A DNA stretch of 64,000 nt from Rhizoctonia solani (taxonomy: Eukaryota > Basidiomycota > Agaricomycetes > Cantharellales > Ceratobasidiaceae), in the NCBI RefSeq assembly GCF_016906535.1, contig NC_057376.1, positions 496,001 through 560,000 of the forward strand, in the 5' to 3' direction. Under the pieces are notes generated by a model, which had not been told where the DNA came from, made no database searches, and saw nothing but the letters and a program-made list of their open reading frames with translations. Position 1 is the stretch's first letter, and each line of letters opens with the position of its first letter. Positions 38,701 through 49,639 of the stretch are shown here, one piece after another. A program made the position numbers and the translations under genes.

Positions 38701-39052
38701 CACTCTTGATCTTGCATCCATCACCCAAAGGTCATTCAAAAACAAAGGTCTAGCGTTTCTTTCAGCTTGCCAAACTGCCACAGGAGATGAAGAGTTACCA
38801 GATGAAGCAATTCACCTTGCTTCTGGGATGCTAATGGCGGGCTATGCGAGTGTGATCGGAACAATGTGGTCTGTGATGGACGAGGACGCACCGTTTGTTG
38901 CTGATAAGGTATATGCACAATTAATGAAGGGTGGAAAGATCGGGAATGGAGAAGCTGGTAAGGCGTTGCATCACGCTGTTGCAGCATTACGTGAGAGGGT
39001 TGGGGAGAACGAATTTGGACGATGGGTACCTTATATTCACATGGGATCCTAA
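35741..39052 (+). CDS. TPR-CHAT protein (caspase-like peptidase fused to tetratricopeptide repeats), 5' end uncertain
   Basis: The coding stretch starts at an acceptor (CTTTTCAG|G, 35740). It holds about 13 TPR units of 44-45 residues with the pattern DDLEKAIEYESRALALTP-DHPDLPDRHAALG-SYRDRYRRLGEL. A helical linker (LPHFVWLGATATQRYQ, EYDLALEWLEHARCVVWNQ) leads into a CHAT domain that continues over the intron 38206-38257: LPHVTWCPTGPVSFLPLHAAGDY, DWVHLACHAHQ (catalytic His) and LAFLSACQTATGDEELPDEAIH (catalytic Cys). It ends at the stop 39050-39052. CHAT is a caspase/separase-type cysteine peptidase fold; in bacteria TPR-CHAT proteins are proteases triggered by partners. The function in fungi is unknown. 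The frame slips by one base at about 36018-36021, where GAC GAC CTC GAG has become GACGACTCGAG, and at about 36184-36192. The true start may lie in 34890-35740. Confidence 0.85.
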
Positions 39053-39788
39053 CCCAAGAGAGATATAAATCATAAATATACCTTTATTTTATCTGGAAAA
39101 GTGACAAGCAGGTATTCAGTATTGGAACTAGTGTACCTTAGATGTATGCTATACTTCACTCGTATGCTAGAATTCGATACCTGGTACTGCCGCTTGGAGG
39201 AAGTGGGTTGGGTTTATTAGACCGAATTTTCAGTTGCAACTTACACCTAACGTACCAAAGACAATAGAACACTATGTGGCAAAATGCTATCGATCTTGCT
39301 CCAAAATATGGCGCATATAAGTCTCTCAGCAACTTGAATTTATGGGTGCCCAAAATCGTAAGATATCTCCAGTACCGACAGGTTACCGCTCCAAAACCGA
39401 TGAAGAAGATCCAGTCCGTTGAATTCGATACCAAGAAAAGGATACATAGCCCGAACCTTTGTCTAGTATTCTACAAAAAAAAGAGAGAAAGTAAGGGTCT
39501 CAAGACGAATAAGTTGTGTCAACGAAATAGAAGAAATTGAAACCGAGTTCCGATACAGAAACCGAAACGAAACATAACACAGTTGGTGGGTGGCCGAAAC
39601 AGTAACAGCAACAGCACGAAATAAGGACAGAGTGACAGACGTGTAGGCAGTGAGAAGAGCAAGGACAGACGGGAAGTAGGTAACCGTAGGTGGAGGCGAA
39701 CAGAGACATGGAATTAAAGAGTGACGGATCGGGTGGGGTATATGGGGAGGGGGATTGGATTCGTTGAATTTTGGGAGTCGAGGTAAAA
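39053..39788. other. Intergenic between convergent TPR-CHAT and RhoGAP genes
   Basis: Shared 3' region. It contains an A/G-rich plus-strand stretch (about 39440-39600) and no supported gene. The open frame 39500-39829 (minus) is Ser/Cys-rich, lacks family similarity and overlaps the RhoGAP stop. Confidence 0.4.
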
Positions 39789-42700
39789 TTATGATGATGG
39801 GTCGCTGAATACAGTAGGTGCATTGTCAACTAGCCATTCGACGGTGAGAGCTTTGCCAGCCATATCACCAAACTCCCGAGCGGGGTCAGATGAGCGCATA
39901 AGTGTGGCTATATGCCAGTTAGTAGATGCTCAAGCATGTAATAGCAATCACACTTACGTCCAAACACGACGCCAATGTTACGTGCACTCATCAGATTCTC
40001 GTCGCTACAATCCTTGACGCTAAAACACACAGTTTGAGATCTATATATACGAAGAAACGAGATTGGGCTTACCGACTGAGATGCAACATGAGATACCTCA
40101 GAGTGTGATAATGTTCCGGCGGGAGTTGTCGCACAAGGCTAACCAGAGCCTCGTGCTTTGCCGCGGTATCACGAATTCCTGCAAACTCCGTCGTCAGTGA
40201 TTGCCCAATGTCCAAGTCAATCCAACCCACCAGCAGCCTCAACAAACTGCTCATGCAATGCAAACGTCAAGAGTGGGACCGGCAATTGGCGGAAATAGCT
40301 CTTCAACACTGAAGTGATACTCGAAATGTCGTTGAACGCATCGGTATCCTCCAGATCGAACGCATAGTCGCCCTTTTCGAATAGTTGAACAATAGCCTTG
40401 GATTGACTCGTTCCGCCCGTTTTGCGGTAAATGCCCTCATAGTCCATGGCTATAAACAAACAGGATCAGATACGCTTCACGAGTATTAATGAGATCCACT
40501 CGCCTGATGCTTCGACCGCACGGATACACTTGTCCACGATGAAGGGAACCATACGTCCAGGGTCCACCCTGGCATCAGAGTGTATCTGCTCAACAAGATC
40601 GCGACCAAACATGCTCGGTGCTACCGACGACAATCAGCCCACGTTTCACGCAACCACGAGGCCTATATAAACTCACGAAGCGGTGAGATATCAACCACAG
40701 GTTCCTCAGCGGGTGTGGATCCACTCTGGCACGACGACTTGACGAGGTACGTACACCTCTGATGGCACGCGAAATTGCAATCTGCCCCCTCCCCCTGGAT
40801 CAGTCCAAACTCAAACTCGAGAATATGCTCAAACTCACGGCTACACCGCATCTGCATGCCCCACATCTTATCCCCGCACTGATCGCACCTTGCGAATCGC
40901 AGCACGCTCTGTTGGACAAATTATGTTCCTTGAACCCTTTGGGCCGATCGGCTTGGGCGTTTGCGCTCGCAGCAGCCGATTTGGATCCTTGACCAGGTTT
41001 GCCCTTGAGCCATTTGAACCCGCCTTTGGCACTTGAAGAAGCAGTTGTGTTCTCATGGGTGCGCTTGACATCCTCACGACTATCCCGCTCGCGATCCCGG
41101 TCTTCAGGAATCGAGACGGTACTACCCGTAGCAGCCGTACCCATCGACGAGACGCTTGCGTTCGGAATCCCATTTCCGTTCATACCACCTGTACCCTGGC
41201 GACTCTTGACTCCAAACTCTTTAAGCGACCCAACCGTGCCCAAACTAAGCTGCGTGGAATGTACTCGAACTGCTGTCCATCCTGGGCATCGAAGGTCGGC
41301 CTCCAAGCTGCTGCTCGACCTGTCTCTGAATCTGCGCATTCAACTCGGCCAGCTCTTCGTTGCGCGCATTGAGCGCGGTCGTCTCCTCCAAAAAGATATC
41401 ACGGTGTTCTTTGAGCTCAGTTATCTCCTTGAATAGACCCTCCCGTTGGAGTTTAAGCCCTTCGAGATCTTTCCGGTACTGTTTTCTGAGATTTTCAAGT
41501 CGAGCTTCGAGGGATTCCCAGCCTTCGCCCGATGAAGTGAACGTTCTGCTCCACCAAAGAGAAAAAAAGAGAAACCCTTGTCAATACCTCGTTCTCGATC
41601 CTGAACACGGAAACACATACTTTTTGCCCAGCTCGTCAATCTCAGCAACGACCATGTCCCGCTCGGTCTTCAGCTTGGACAAGTCCCTCAGCAAGTTCCG
41701 GATCGCGTTATTTGCATCGGCCAATTGCTGTTCTCCGACTTCCTTGATGCGCGTCTCGGCCGTGAGCGCAGTGAGTCGTGCGGCTTGACCTTGGAGCTGC
41801 ACGCGTAGACGGGTGACTTCTGCCTCGGCTTCGCGACGTGCTGCGAGCTCCTTGTCGTATTCGCTCTGAGCGACCGAGAGTCCGTCGATGAATTGCTGAC
41901 TCGTGCGCTGCGAAGTCGATCAGCAACCGGTATGAGAGAAAGGGAAAGGAGACTTGGGTACGAAAAGGACGAAAGAACTGGGGGACGCACCTTCATTCCG
42001 TCGTACTTGCCCTTCAAATCTCGGTACTGCTCCTTGCTGCCAACAACAGCCTTGCTTATCGCTTCCAAAAACTCTAGGTTGATCTTGACGGTCGTACTTC
42101 CCCGTTCTTGCGCATTCTCGCTGATCTCCTTTAGCCGTTTGAGAACATTGTCCGCCGCGGCCGAGTCTGCGCGATCGCGAGCAGCTGCGGCGGATGTGGT
42201 AGGAGGCGCAAGCGTGGTCCGAATGATAGGTGTACTTTGTCCGAAATCATCTTCGTCCAGACCTGGACCTGCCGTGCTCGCCCCTCCATCAGGAACAGAA
42301 ACAAACGTCGCGTCGGTTGAAGAGATGGACGGACGCGGGGCAGGCGTCGTTGGACGAACGCTGTCCACGCTCGGGCGGCTCAGTTTGGACGATTCGCTCT
42401 GTCGGCGGTCGCGTGGTTTGTCGTCTGCGCGAGAATGCGATCTCTCATCCGTAAAGACTTGAGACTTGTCCTCCGAGCGAGACTCAGATCGAGATCTCTC
42501 TTTTTCCTTGTTCCTGTCTTCCACGCGAGAATTGTCTTCACCACGAGGCCTGCTATCCTTATCCTTGTCCTCGCCCTCACCGCCTTGCTCCTTGACCTTG
42601 TCATCTCCCATCACAGGCCTCACGGCCCCGTCCAAACTCGTCCTCCCCAAACCAATCAAACTCAATCGGTTCCGTGCTCCACCAGCATCAAACCCGACAC

Positions 42701-44664
42701 CCTTGAGCAAGTCTGCAAAGTCCGTGTCGGAAAGCGAGAATCGCATTGGAGGAAGCTGCATTGCGCCGTACGTCGCCGTACTTTCAATCACGGGTGAATA
42801 TTTGGAGCTATTCTCTACGGCGGGGGAAGACGACGAGGATGAGGACGAGCGGGCCGCTGGACGGCGAGTGGGTGTGGTCGCCGAATTGGTTGATGCAAAG
42901 CTGTTGTTCCCAGTTGTCGACGCAAGACTTCCGCTCCCGGCCGAGCCTAAACTCGTAAGATGAACTGACATACTGTGCTGATGTGGGTGGTGTTCTTTAG
43001 GCGGAACGGCCGGTGGGGGAACGCTTTCCCTGTTTCGCCTCGGCGTCGGAGTGTCGGTGACGGCGCCGCCCGGGAATTGGACCGAACCTTGGGTTGTGGG
43101 TGTGGCGCGGCCGTTATTACTGGGTGTTGTCCTACCGTTGCTATTGCCGTTGGCGGGTGGAAAGTAGCTGTTATTCCGGGCGGGGCAAAGGTGATGGGCG
43201 AAGCCGTGTAGCTGCTTGCGCCTGGTGAAGGGATATAACCCGATGGTGAAAACACGCCGTTAGTGGTGGTAGAAGGTGCATAGCTGCCGTTTGGTTTCCA
43301 TCCAGGGCCAGCAGTTGCTCCCTGACTGGCACTCTTGGAGATCGCAGGACTCTTGGTTGTGGAAGTCGATATACCTGATAAAATAATGAAGGAAGCGTGG
43401 ATATGATGATGTTCTGATACGCACCTTGGCTCGCGCTCTTGGTGATGATCGGAGCTGGACTAGGACCGCGCATACTGGTAGTAGGACTGTTGACAAAGCT
43501 GGGACTTCTGCTCCGTTCGTCGATGATGCCCCGCCCTTGGATTCCCATGCCATCGAACTCTTCGTCGTCGACAGCTTCTTCCGGATGCGACCCGCGCACG
43601 TTAAGACTGGGTTCGAGGACAAAGGTCGGTTCTTCAAGCATCATCGTGATCTCTCCGTGGTCTTCATAGGGACGGTGGGATCTAACGGACGAAGCATCCC
43701 GCCCATGAGTCGATCGATCGCGTGCTTGGGAGGTATCGCGCCCTCGGGTAGGATCTGCCCCATTGTGATTACGCCCACGGAGATATTCGTCTCTAAGAGA
43801 TAATGAAGGTGATGGGGCTCTCGAGCTGGTGCCTAAGCCCTCGGTCGAGTATGGCGATAGTCTGCCAGTCTCTGCGCCAGTACTATTCCCCCTTGGGCGG
43901 ATAGAGCCGCGTTTGTCAGCATTCAAGTGAGGTACTTCTAGACTCGGACTTAGGCCGCCAGGGGTGGACACCGAGGAGCCGGGAAGTGCGGCCTGTTGTG
44001 CTGCAAAGGAACGGGGAGGAGGGGGAGCAAACATAGCAGAGAGCGGTCGCACGCCATCATCGTAGGATTTGCGGCGCTTGCCGAGGTCGTGGGGAGCAGC
44101 GAGGGAATGGGGAGCAGGGGATGGTGCAAAGTCAGTTGCGCGGGATTGCGGGGCCTAAGAGAAGAACTAAATGAGCGAATAAAAGGAAAGAAAAAGAAAA
44201 CCGACTGAATCTTCCTTGCGTGACTTGGTGCGGGATCGCTTCTTGTCTGCATGTCTCCTGGAGCGAGCAACGCGGTCGTTGTGGCAGGCCATGCAGTATA
44301 TGCCCTGGCTAGTCTTTGCAAACACAAGTTCCTCAATGCGGCGCGAGCACGTACGGCACTTGAAGCAGGATGCATGGTACGAGTCGTCTCCAGTCATAAT
44401 GGCCTCGTCTAATATAGGGTTATGGCAGACATGGCAAGAATAGGAACATGCCTGGCAGACCGGGGAGCCATCGGCGAGGAGGAGCAAGTTGGTGTCTGCG
44501 CTCACCGTGTTCTGGCATTTCGCACACCGGAAACACTCCACATGCCACAGTGCATTTCCAAACGCAACTACAACTCCACCAGACGCACTCTCCAGTGTTC
44601 GACCGCATCCCCCGCACGCTGGCTCGGCCTCTTGCATCGTCGTCGTCGAATTTGCCCCTGACAT
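39789..44664 (-). CDS. LIM-C1-RhoGAP protein (Rga1-like GTPase activator), four apparent frameshifts
   Basis: A long minus-strand gene of roughly 1,200 aa. Two LIM domains open it: CGGCGRTLESASGG, HVECFRCAKC, then CHVCHNPILDEA and ASCFKCRTC. A Ser/Pro-rich low-complexity middle and a long coiled coil follow (RTSQQFIDGLSVAQSEYDKE, LEARLENLRKQYRKDLEGLK). Next is a C1 zinc domain (RCDQCGDKMWGMQMRCS, CNFACHQRCTYLVKSSC). The RhoGAP domain is last, with the arginine finger in EGIYRKTGG, then FRQLPVPLLTF, HYHTLRYLMLHLSRV and SARNIGVVFG. It ends at 39789. Rga-type proteins switch off Cdc42/Rho GTPases in polarity and septation. Single missing bases explain frame jumps at about 43184 (FAPP to NNSYFPPANGN), 41293, 41245 and 40919 (HNFVQQS, in an A-run). 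The other exon phases agree. Confidence 0.8.
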
Positions 44665-46590
44665 GACACAGCCACGTCTCTTCGACCCTGCAACTACCCA
44701 GTCACGCTGCTCCTTTTTTTTCTTTCCCTTTTTTTTGCTGGCTCGTTGGCCGGACTGCAGCTGAGAATAAAGTAGTCGCGTGAACAGGTGTTGGTCGTTT
44801 TCAGAGGTGTTAGATGACCGGACGTGTGCGCGCGAGACAAACTGCGCCTCATTTGTCGTCTGTCGTCACCCGCTCGCTTGGAGACCGTAGCATTGCCTAG
44901 TTTAGCACACGTCCATCTGTCTAGACTCCAGCTCTGTCACTGCAAATTCCGGCTAGAATCCCATCTAACCAATATCATTCGACACGTATATCCCTCCCAA
45001 GTGCGATCATGATCGCATTAACAGGGCGCGCCCTCTCACTCCGTAATGATCTCGTAGACCCGTTGCGTAATCCAGGAGAATTCGTCATCCTACGCTTCGT
45101 TCTAATATACCTTACATGATGTTTGCATCGAGATCAGTCGAATATGTAAATACTGGAGTATAGGTTGCCACCATAGTTACAATATATGCACCGCGTAGTA
45201 TTCATTAATATGGGCTTGGCCGGATCGCCCGCATATGTAGATCCAACAATGATAGGGTATTCTTCCTTTCCCTTATCCTTCTCTTCTTATTAGCACCTAC
45301 CAGTATACTTTCAGGCCAAGGCTGAAATCGTGCCTCACTTTTTGAAAAACTCCGAACATCCTTGGCTCGCATGTGTAAGCTATTGTTCTTCCCACGACCG
45401 CAAGTCAGCCTTGATCGTGTGAAGCGCTTGCCAGCTCTAAACTAAACCCAAGACAACAAGGACACGCAGTCTATTTCAGGTTACATGGCGCATACATAGC
45501 GCCGACACTGCCCACATGTATTATACTCTAAAAAATGACCCCAGCGGTCTCGAAGCGCGGCTCCCAATCTTGTGATTAACGAATTTCAAGCATCGACAGT
45601 AAATGATTTTCGCCCAAAGAACGAGATCGACCTCATTTCGGTAATTCTCGTGGCCGAGTTTGCCCTCGTACCGGGACGTTCATAATCCCGCAGGATGCCT
45701 CAATAACATCGTCCACGGCACACACATCCTTTGATTAGCCCTCTCTGGCTCCAGAGCCTAACAACTAGGGCTAGCTCTTGAAAGAGGGTACACCGTAAGG
45801 CTGCGGTGTTCAACGCATTCAGCGCCTCTAGGGCGCCTAGAACACACATACACCCGGTTGGACCCAAACTAACCAGAAGTTCATGAAGGCTTACCCTGGA
45901 ACAATCCCCATGCATGGGGAGCCGAGGGGCACGTTGGTACATACATTTCTTCCTCTCTAATTGATTTACTACATAAATTTAAGTAAAAAAGGACTACTAA
46001 AAGCTCATGGACTGTGGAATCTTGTGATAGAAAGGTTTCGATGTGACTACATATCCGCTTACTGCCTTCGGTTAGCTCGCCTAGCTTGAAAGCCCTCTTC
46101 TCCGAGCACTGAAAACTTTCTCTCTTTGAATTTGTGTCTTTTCTTACCACATTATCAAGTTTCAGAGGAATCTCAGTAACTTCTAATTGATCAAGTCTGT
46201 AACCGCGACAGGCAAACAAGTATGAGCGCGAGCCGCGCCCTCACAATATCACGTGCCTCGATACAACAGATCTCATTCACGCCCAAAATCTCTTGGCAAA
46301 GTGCTGTCAAATTAACCAACGCATACACCCTGTTCGTACCTGGCTCAATACATTAATCGACCGACCTGCCCATCACAGCCACCGACAGAATCTTACTCGG
46401 CATGACGAGATTCCCTGGAACGCGAGGTCGGACGAGGGGTAATACAACAGGGTCGGTTTTCTCCGTTCAGTTCTCGACCACGCCAGGCTGCTAACTAGGT
46501 TAGGATTTTCAGGTTTGGCCTCTTGTTTTTTTTTTTTTAGTTTTCTTCCGCCCATCTGCGCCCGCTCTTTAATTAGGAACGAGATCGACC
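44665..46590. other. Intergenic, no supported gene
   Basis: About 1.9 kb. A T-run near 44713-44737 lies just upstream of the RhoGAP start. A minus-strand 80-codon frame (45700-45942, ATG at 45942) and one of 112 codons (45881-46219, no ATG at its start) overlap and have no recognisable motif. The last 100 bp carry a T-run at about 46528-46540 in the leader of the next gene. Confidence 0.4.
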
Positions 46591-48445
46591 ATGCACCGAC
46601 CTTGGACTCTCGGCGTACTTGGCCTATCAGCGACATTTGCACGAGCCGCATTTCCAAGCTACCCAAACGAATTCGTGCCTCCCAAAGTTCTACTTTCCAC
46701 CCCGGAAGTATGGACCAACACAACTCGAGCTGCGCAAGCTAGCATCGTCAAGTTTGCCGACGAAGTGCTGAGGGAGGGGCCGTGGTGTGAGTACGATGTA
46801 TTGTATAGTCCAACATAACCTAAACACGCGTTGACTCTTCTCGGCACGACGTGTTGGACTGCTAGCCGTGATGAATAAGACGGTCACACCTCCTTCTGGA
46901 AATAAACAGTGAGTTCTCATCGGCTTGGCGCACGTGGATTTATAGATTGATGTATGACGAATTGGCAGTGATTATCTCAGTTATCGGCCATAGTATGTTA
47001 TCCAATCTTAATCACAGTCATCTCGACTTGCTTATTCTCGACCAAAGCTATTGGCCCAATTGTGATGGCATAGGAAATACGACCGAGCTGACCCAAGAAG
47101 AAAGTAAGGGCTCCCCGATTAAGTCCGGGCTGTTCCGCATCGAGCTGACTCCATGCGGGGCATCTACAGTATATGTAACATGCCCCTACGAACGCCGAGA
47201 TGGGCAATTCAACCCCGACTATCGCTCGCAAACGATTCAGGGCGCGACCAAGCACTCATGGATGCCCTCCTCTACGCGCCCATCGCACACCTCGTCATCT
47301 CCAAATCCCGAGCTCAATACGGCTAAACGTCCAGATGGTGGTACGCATCCCAAGCGCTCCGTGCTGCTCAAATATTCTTCGTGGACGAAGCGACGCGAGT
47401 AAATCCGCATTTGAACTATTCTCAACTATTGCGCGGGCCCGGGACACAGGTTGGGAGCCGACAGGAGTGTTAGATATGCACTGGTGGCCGAAAGCGTTGA
47501 GCGGGATTTTATTGATGAAGGAGATGGGGGTTTGGTCCGAGGCGGATTTGGCGGGAGTTGTCAATTGGGCAAAAGCGTATATTCCGTGGTTGCAGACGAA
47601 CGAGTTGGCCAAGGCCGAGCGAGCAAGCGATAAGTGAGTTATCGATTGTACGATTGAGACTGTACGGGTCTGACTGTTGGAAAGCAACCATGGCTCGTAC
47701 TTTTTCAACCAGCTCGCAGCACTTCAGATCTTGGTCGGGGATTTGGACGGCGCGAAGGCAACTGTTCAAGATTATTTTACGGGAATCTATATGTCTCAAA
47801 TTGACGAAAAGGGTGATCAACCCAAGGAGAGTGCTCGTACACATCCTTACCACTACAGAGGATACAACCTATGCGCTATGATTGTGAGTGCTGTTAAATT
47901 CCGCCATTGAAACATATTGACCGAATATATGCGCAACAGAACAGCGCAAGGCTGGCTGAATTCGTCGGATACGATGGATGGAACGCCAAGTCCTCGTCGG
48001 GCGCCGGAATTCAAACGGCTGCTGACTATGCCATGCAGTTTACTCCTGGCCCTGGAGAAGCCGCCAGCGAGCTGTTCCCCCAGGTACGTTTGCTCACTCC
48101 CACTAACTTCAGTTCCGAAGATCAATGGCGACTACTAATGTACGGATCTCACAGATCGCAGCCGTGGCCGTCAAATTTGGTGATCCATCCGGGAAATACG
48201 CAGCATTCCTCGCCTCAAAGGACCAATCCTATCCAGGTCGCCCGTGGTTCTTGTGGAACCAGCCATTATCGGATTCGGGCCTTGCTGTCAAATTTGTTCC
48301 AGAAGACGATGACAGTGGAAATGGGAGTGTTGACCCGGATAATAGTACGGCCGGGACTGCATCGAACAACGCTGTCTTGGGATTCAAGGTCGACTGGAAA
48401 GTAGGTCTGGTAAGTGCTTTGGCTGGAGTTGTAATTGGACTTTAG
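46591..48445 (+). CDS. Alginate-lyase-domain protein, secreted, GPI-type C-terminus, with frame breaks and one in-frame stop
   Basis: Exons include 46591-46786, 46866-46908 and several more, ending at 48445. The protein starts with a signal peptide (MHRPWTLGVLGLSATFARA). It then carries the pattern of the fungal alginate-lyase fold (PF05426): HDYLSYRPYYWPNCDG, CPYERRDGQFNPDYR, LLRGPGTQVG, GVLDMHWWPKALSGILLMKEM, NNHGSYFFNQLAALQ, RTHPYHYRGYNLCAMI and YDGWNAKSS. It ends in a Ser/Asn-rich stretch and a hydrophobic tail (VGLVSALAGVVIGL), which is GPI-type. The real substrate is probably a uronate polysaccharide but is unproven. The frame slips by one base at about 47224 and again between 47435 and 47457. 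In the middle segment an in-frame TAA (47324-47326) follows SKSRAQYG; CAA there would read Gln. Confidence 0.75.
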
Positions 48446-49639
48446 ACAGTGCGTTCTATTTTTCTCGAGCCAAAAACATTTGCTTTTTGCCTTAGTGTAT
48501 GCCTTTCCGTTGTTATCGTTGTCGCTGTTGTAATTTGCTGTAATTTTCACTCATTTCTATGACATGCTTCAGATATAAATGTTCCTTCGTATCCTTGTTA
48601 GCTGGAGCGTATGTAATCGGCTTGCTTATTAAACTTGCAGACCCTTTGAGTGTTTATAAGCACTTTGTGGGCTCGTACATGGCGAATCCCTAGCAGAACT
48701 CATGTCTCTCTATTTAAATTCGTCATTACCAGCATGAGCTATGAGCTCGAGTTGTGCCTAACTGTCACATGTGAATTAGGTGATAGAGATTTAGATTTAA
48801 AGCTGAGAGAAGCAATAGACTATATCACGGTAGGTGCAACGGTGTCGCTACGATGGTCGTTGCACAAGCCGGTACCAACCTGGTTCTGGTACAAAATGCT
48901 GCTGCAATTGTGGCTATCGTTACAGTTGTCGTCACAGCCATCATTGCCATACCAGTGTCATTCACGATGTAGCTTTGGTACTAATCTTGCGGGGATAGTG
49001 AAACTTACACTTGCCATATGGCATTTACCCCTGTTAATGCGTTGCAAGGTTACGGTGCACGTCACACCGTAGCTGGTCTACAGGATGATAATTCATCCTC
49101 AATTTTGGCATATATGTGCAACAATTACACGTATATATGTCCAGCGTGGTTCCTGCCGAGTGAATGCGCACGTGAACTTGATTCAAGATGAGGGACCGCC
49201 TAAGAGAATAGCCTTTCCTTGATTGTGTGATTAGCTCACAATTGCTGGCTTCAAATCAAATCATAACTTCTGCAACCAACCTTGGGCTTCTTCTGGGCTT
49301 CTTTACTGCACTTGAGTTACTTACGCATATGAATATTTGTCCTAGAAGTGGGCTTCTTACGAGGTTGTTCCGGTGACTATGTCCACAATCTACCACATGA
49401 TGCACTGGAGAAGTATGACGAGATGGCCTTGTACCGGGAAGCGCAACGATTGGTCAACTGGAACTTGTTGTTGGCAACTGCGTGAAATATCGCAGCCTAG
49501 CTACATGTGAGAACTTGCATGAAAGAATCGGGAGGTGAAGCGCAAGGAGTATAAGAAAGAGCAACCAGGCGCAGTACTCCCAAAACCACCTCTTCTCGTA
49601 TTCATTCGTTAAACACATTCTTTCTACGTAGATTCCAAG
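48446..49639. other. Intergenic with a short inverted-repeat structure
   Basis: No supported gene. An 8-bp inverted repeat (GTGCAACG at 48834-48841, CGTTGCAC at 48858-48865) could form a hairpin. Further related motifs (GCGTTGCAAGG, CACACCGTAGC) occur at about 49039-49073, so a small repeated element may span about 48825-49075. Confidence 0.35.

Noticed and set aside
42230..42963. Plus-strand open frames of 74-165 codons
   Set aside because: They are shadows of the Ser/Arg/Glu-rich low-complexity exon of the RhoGAP gene.
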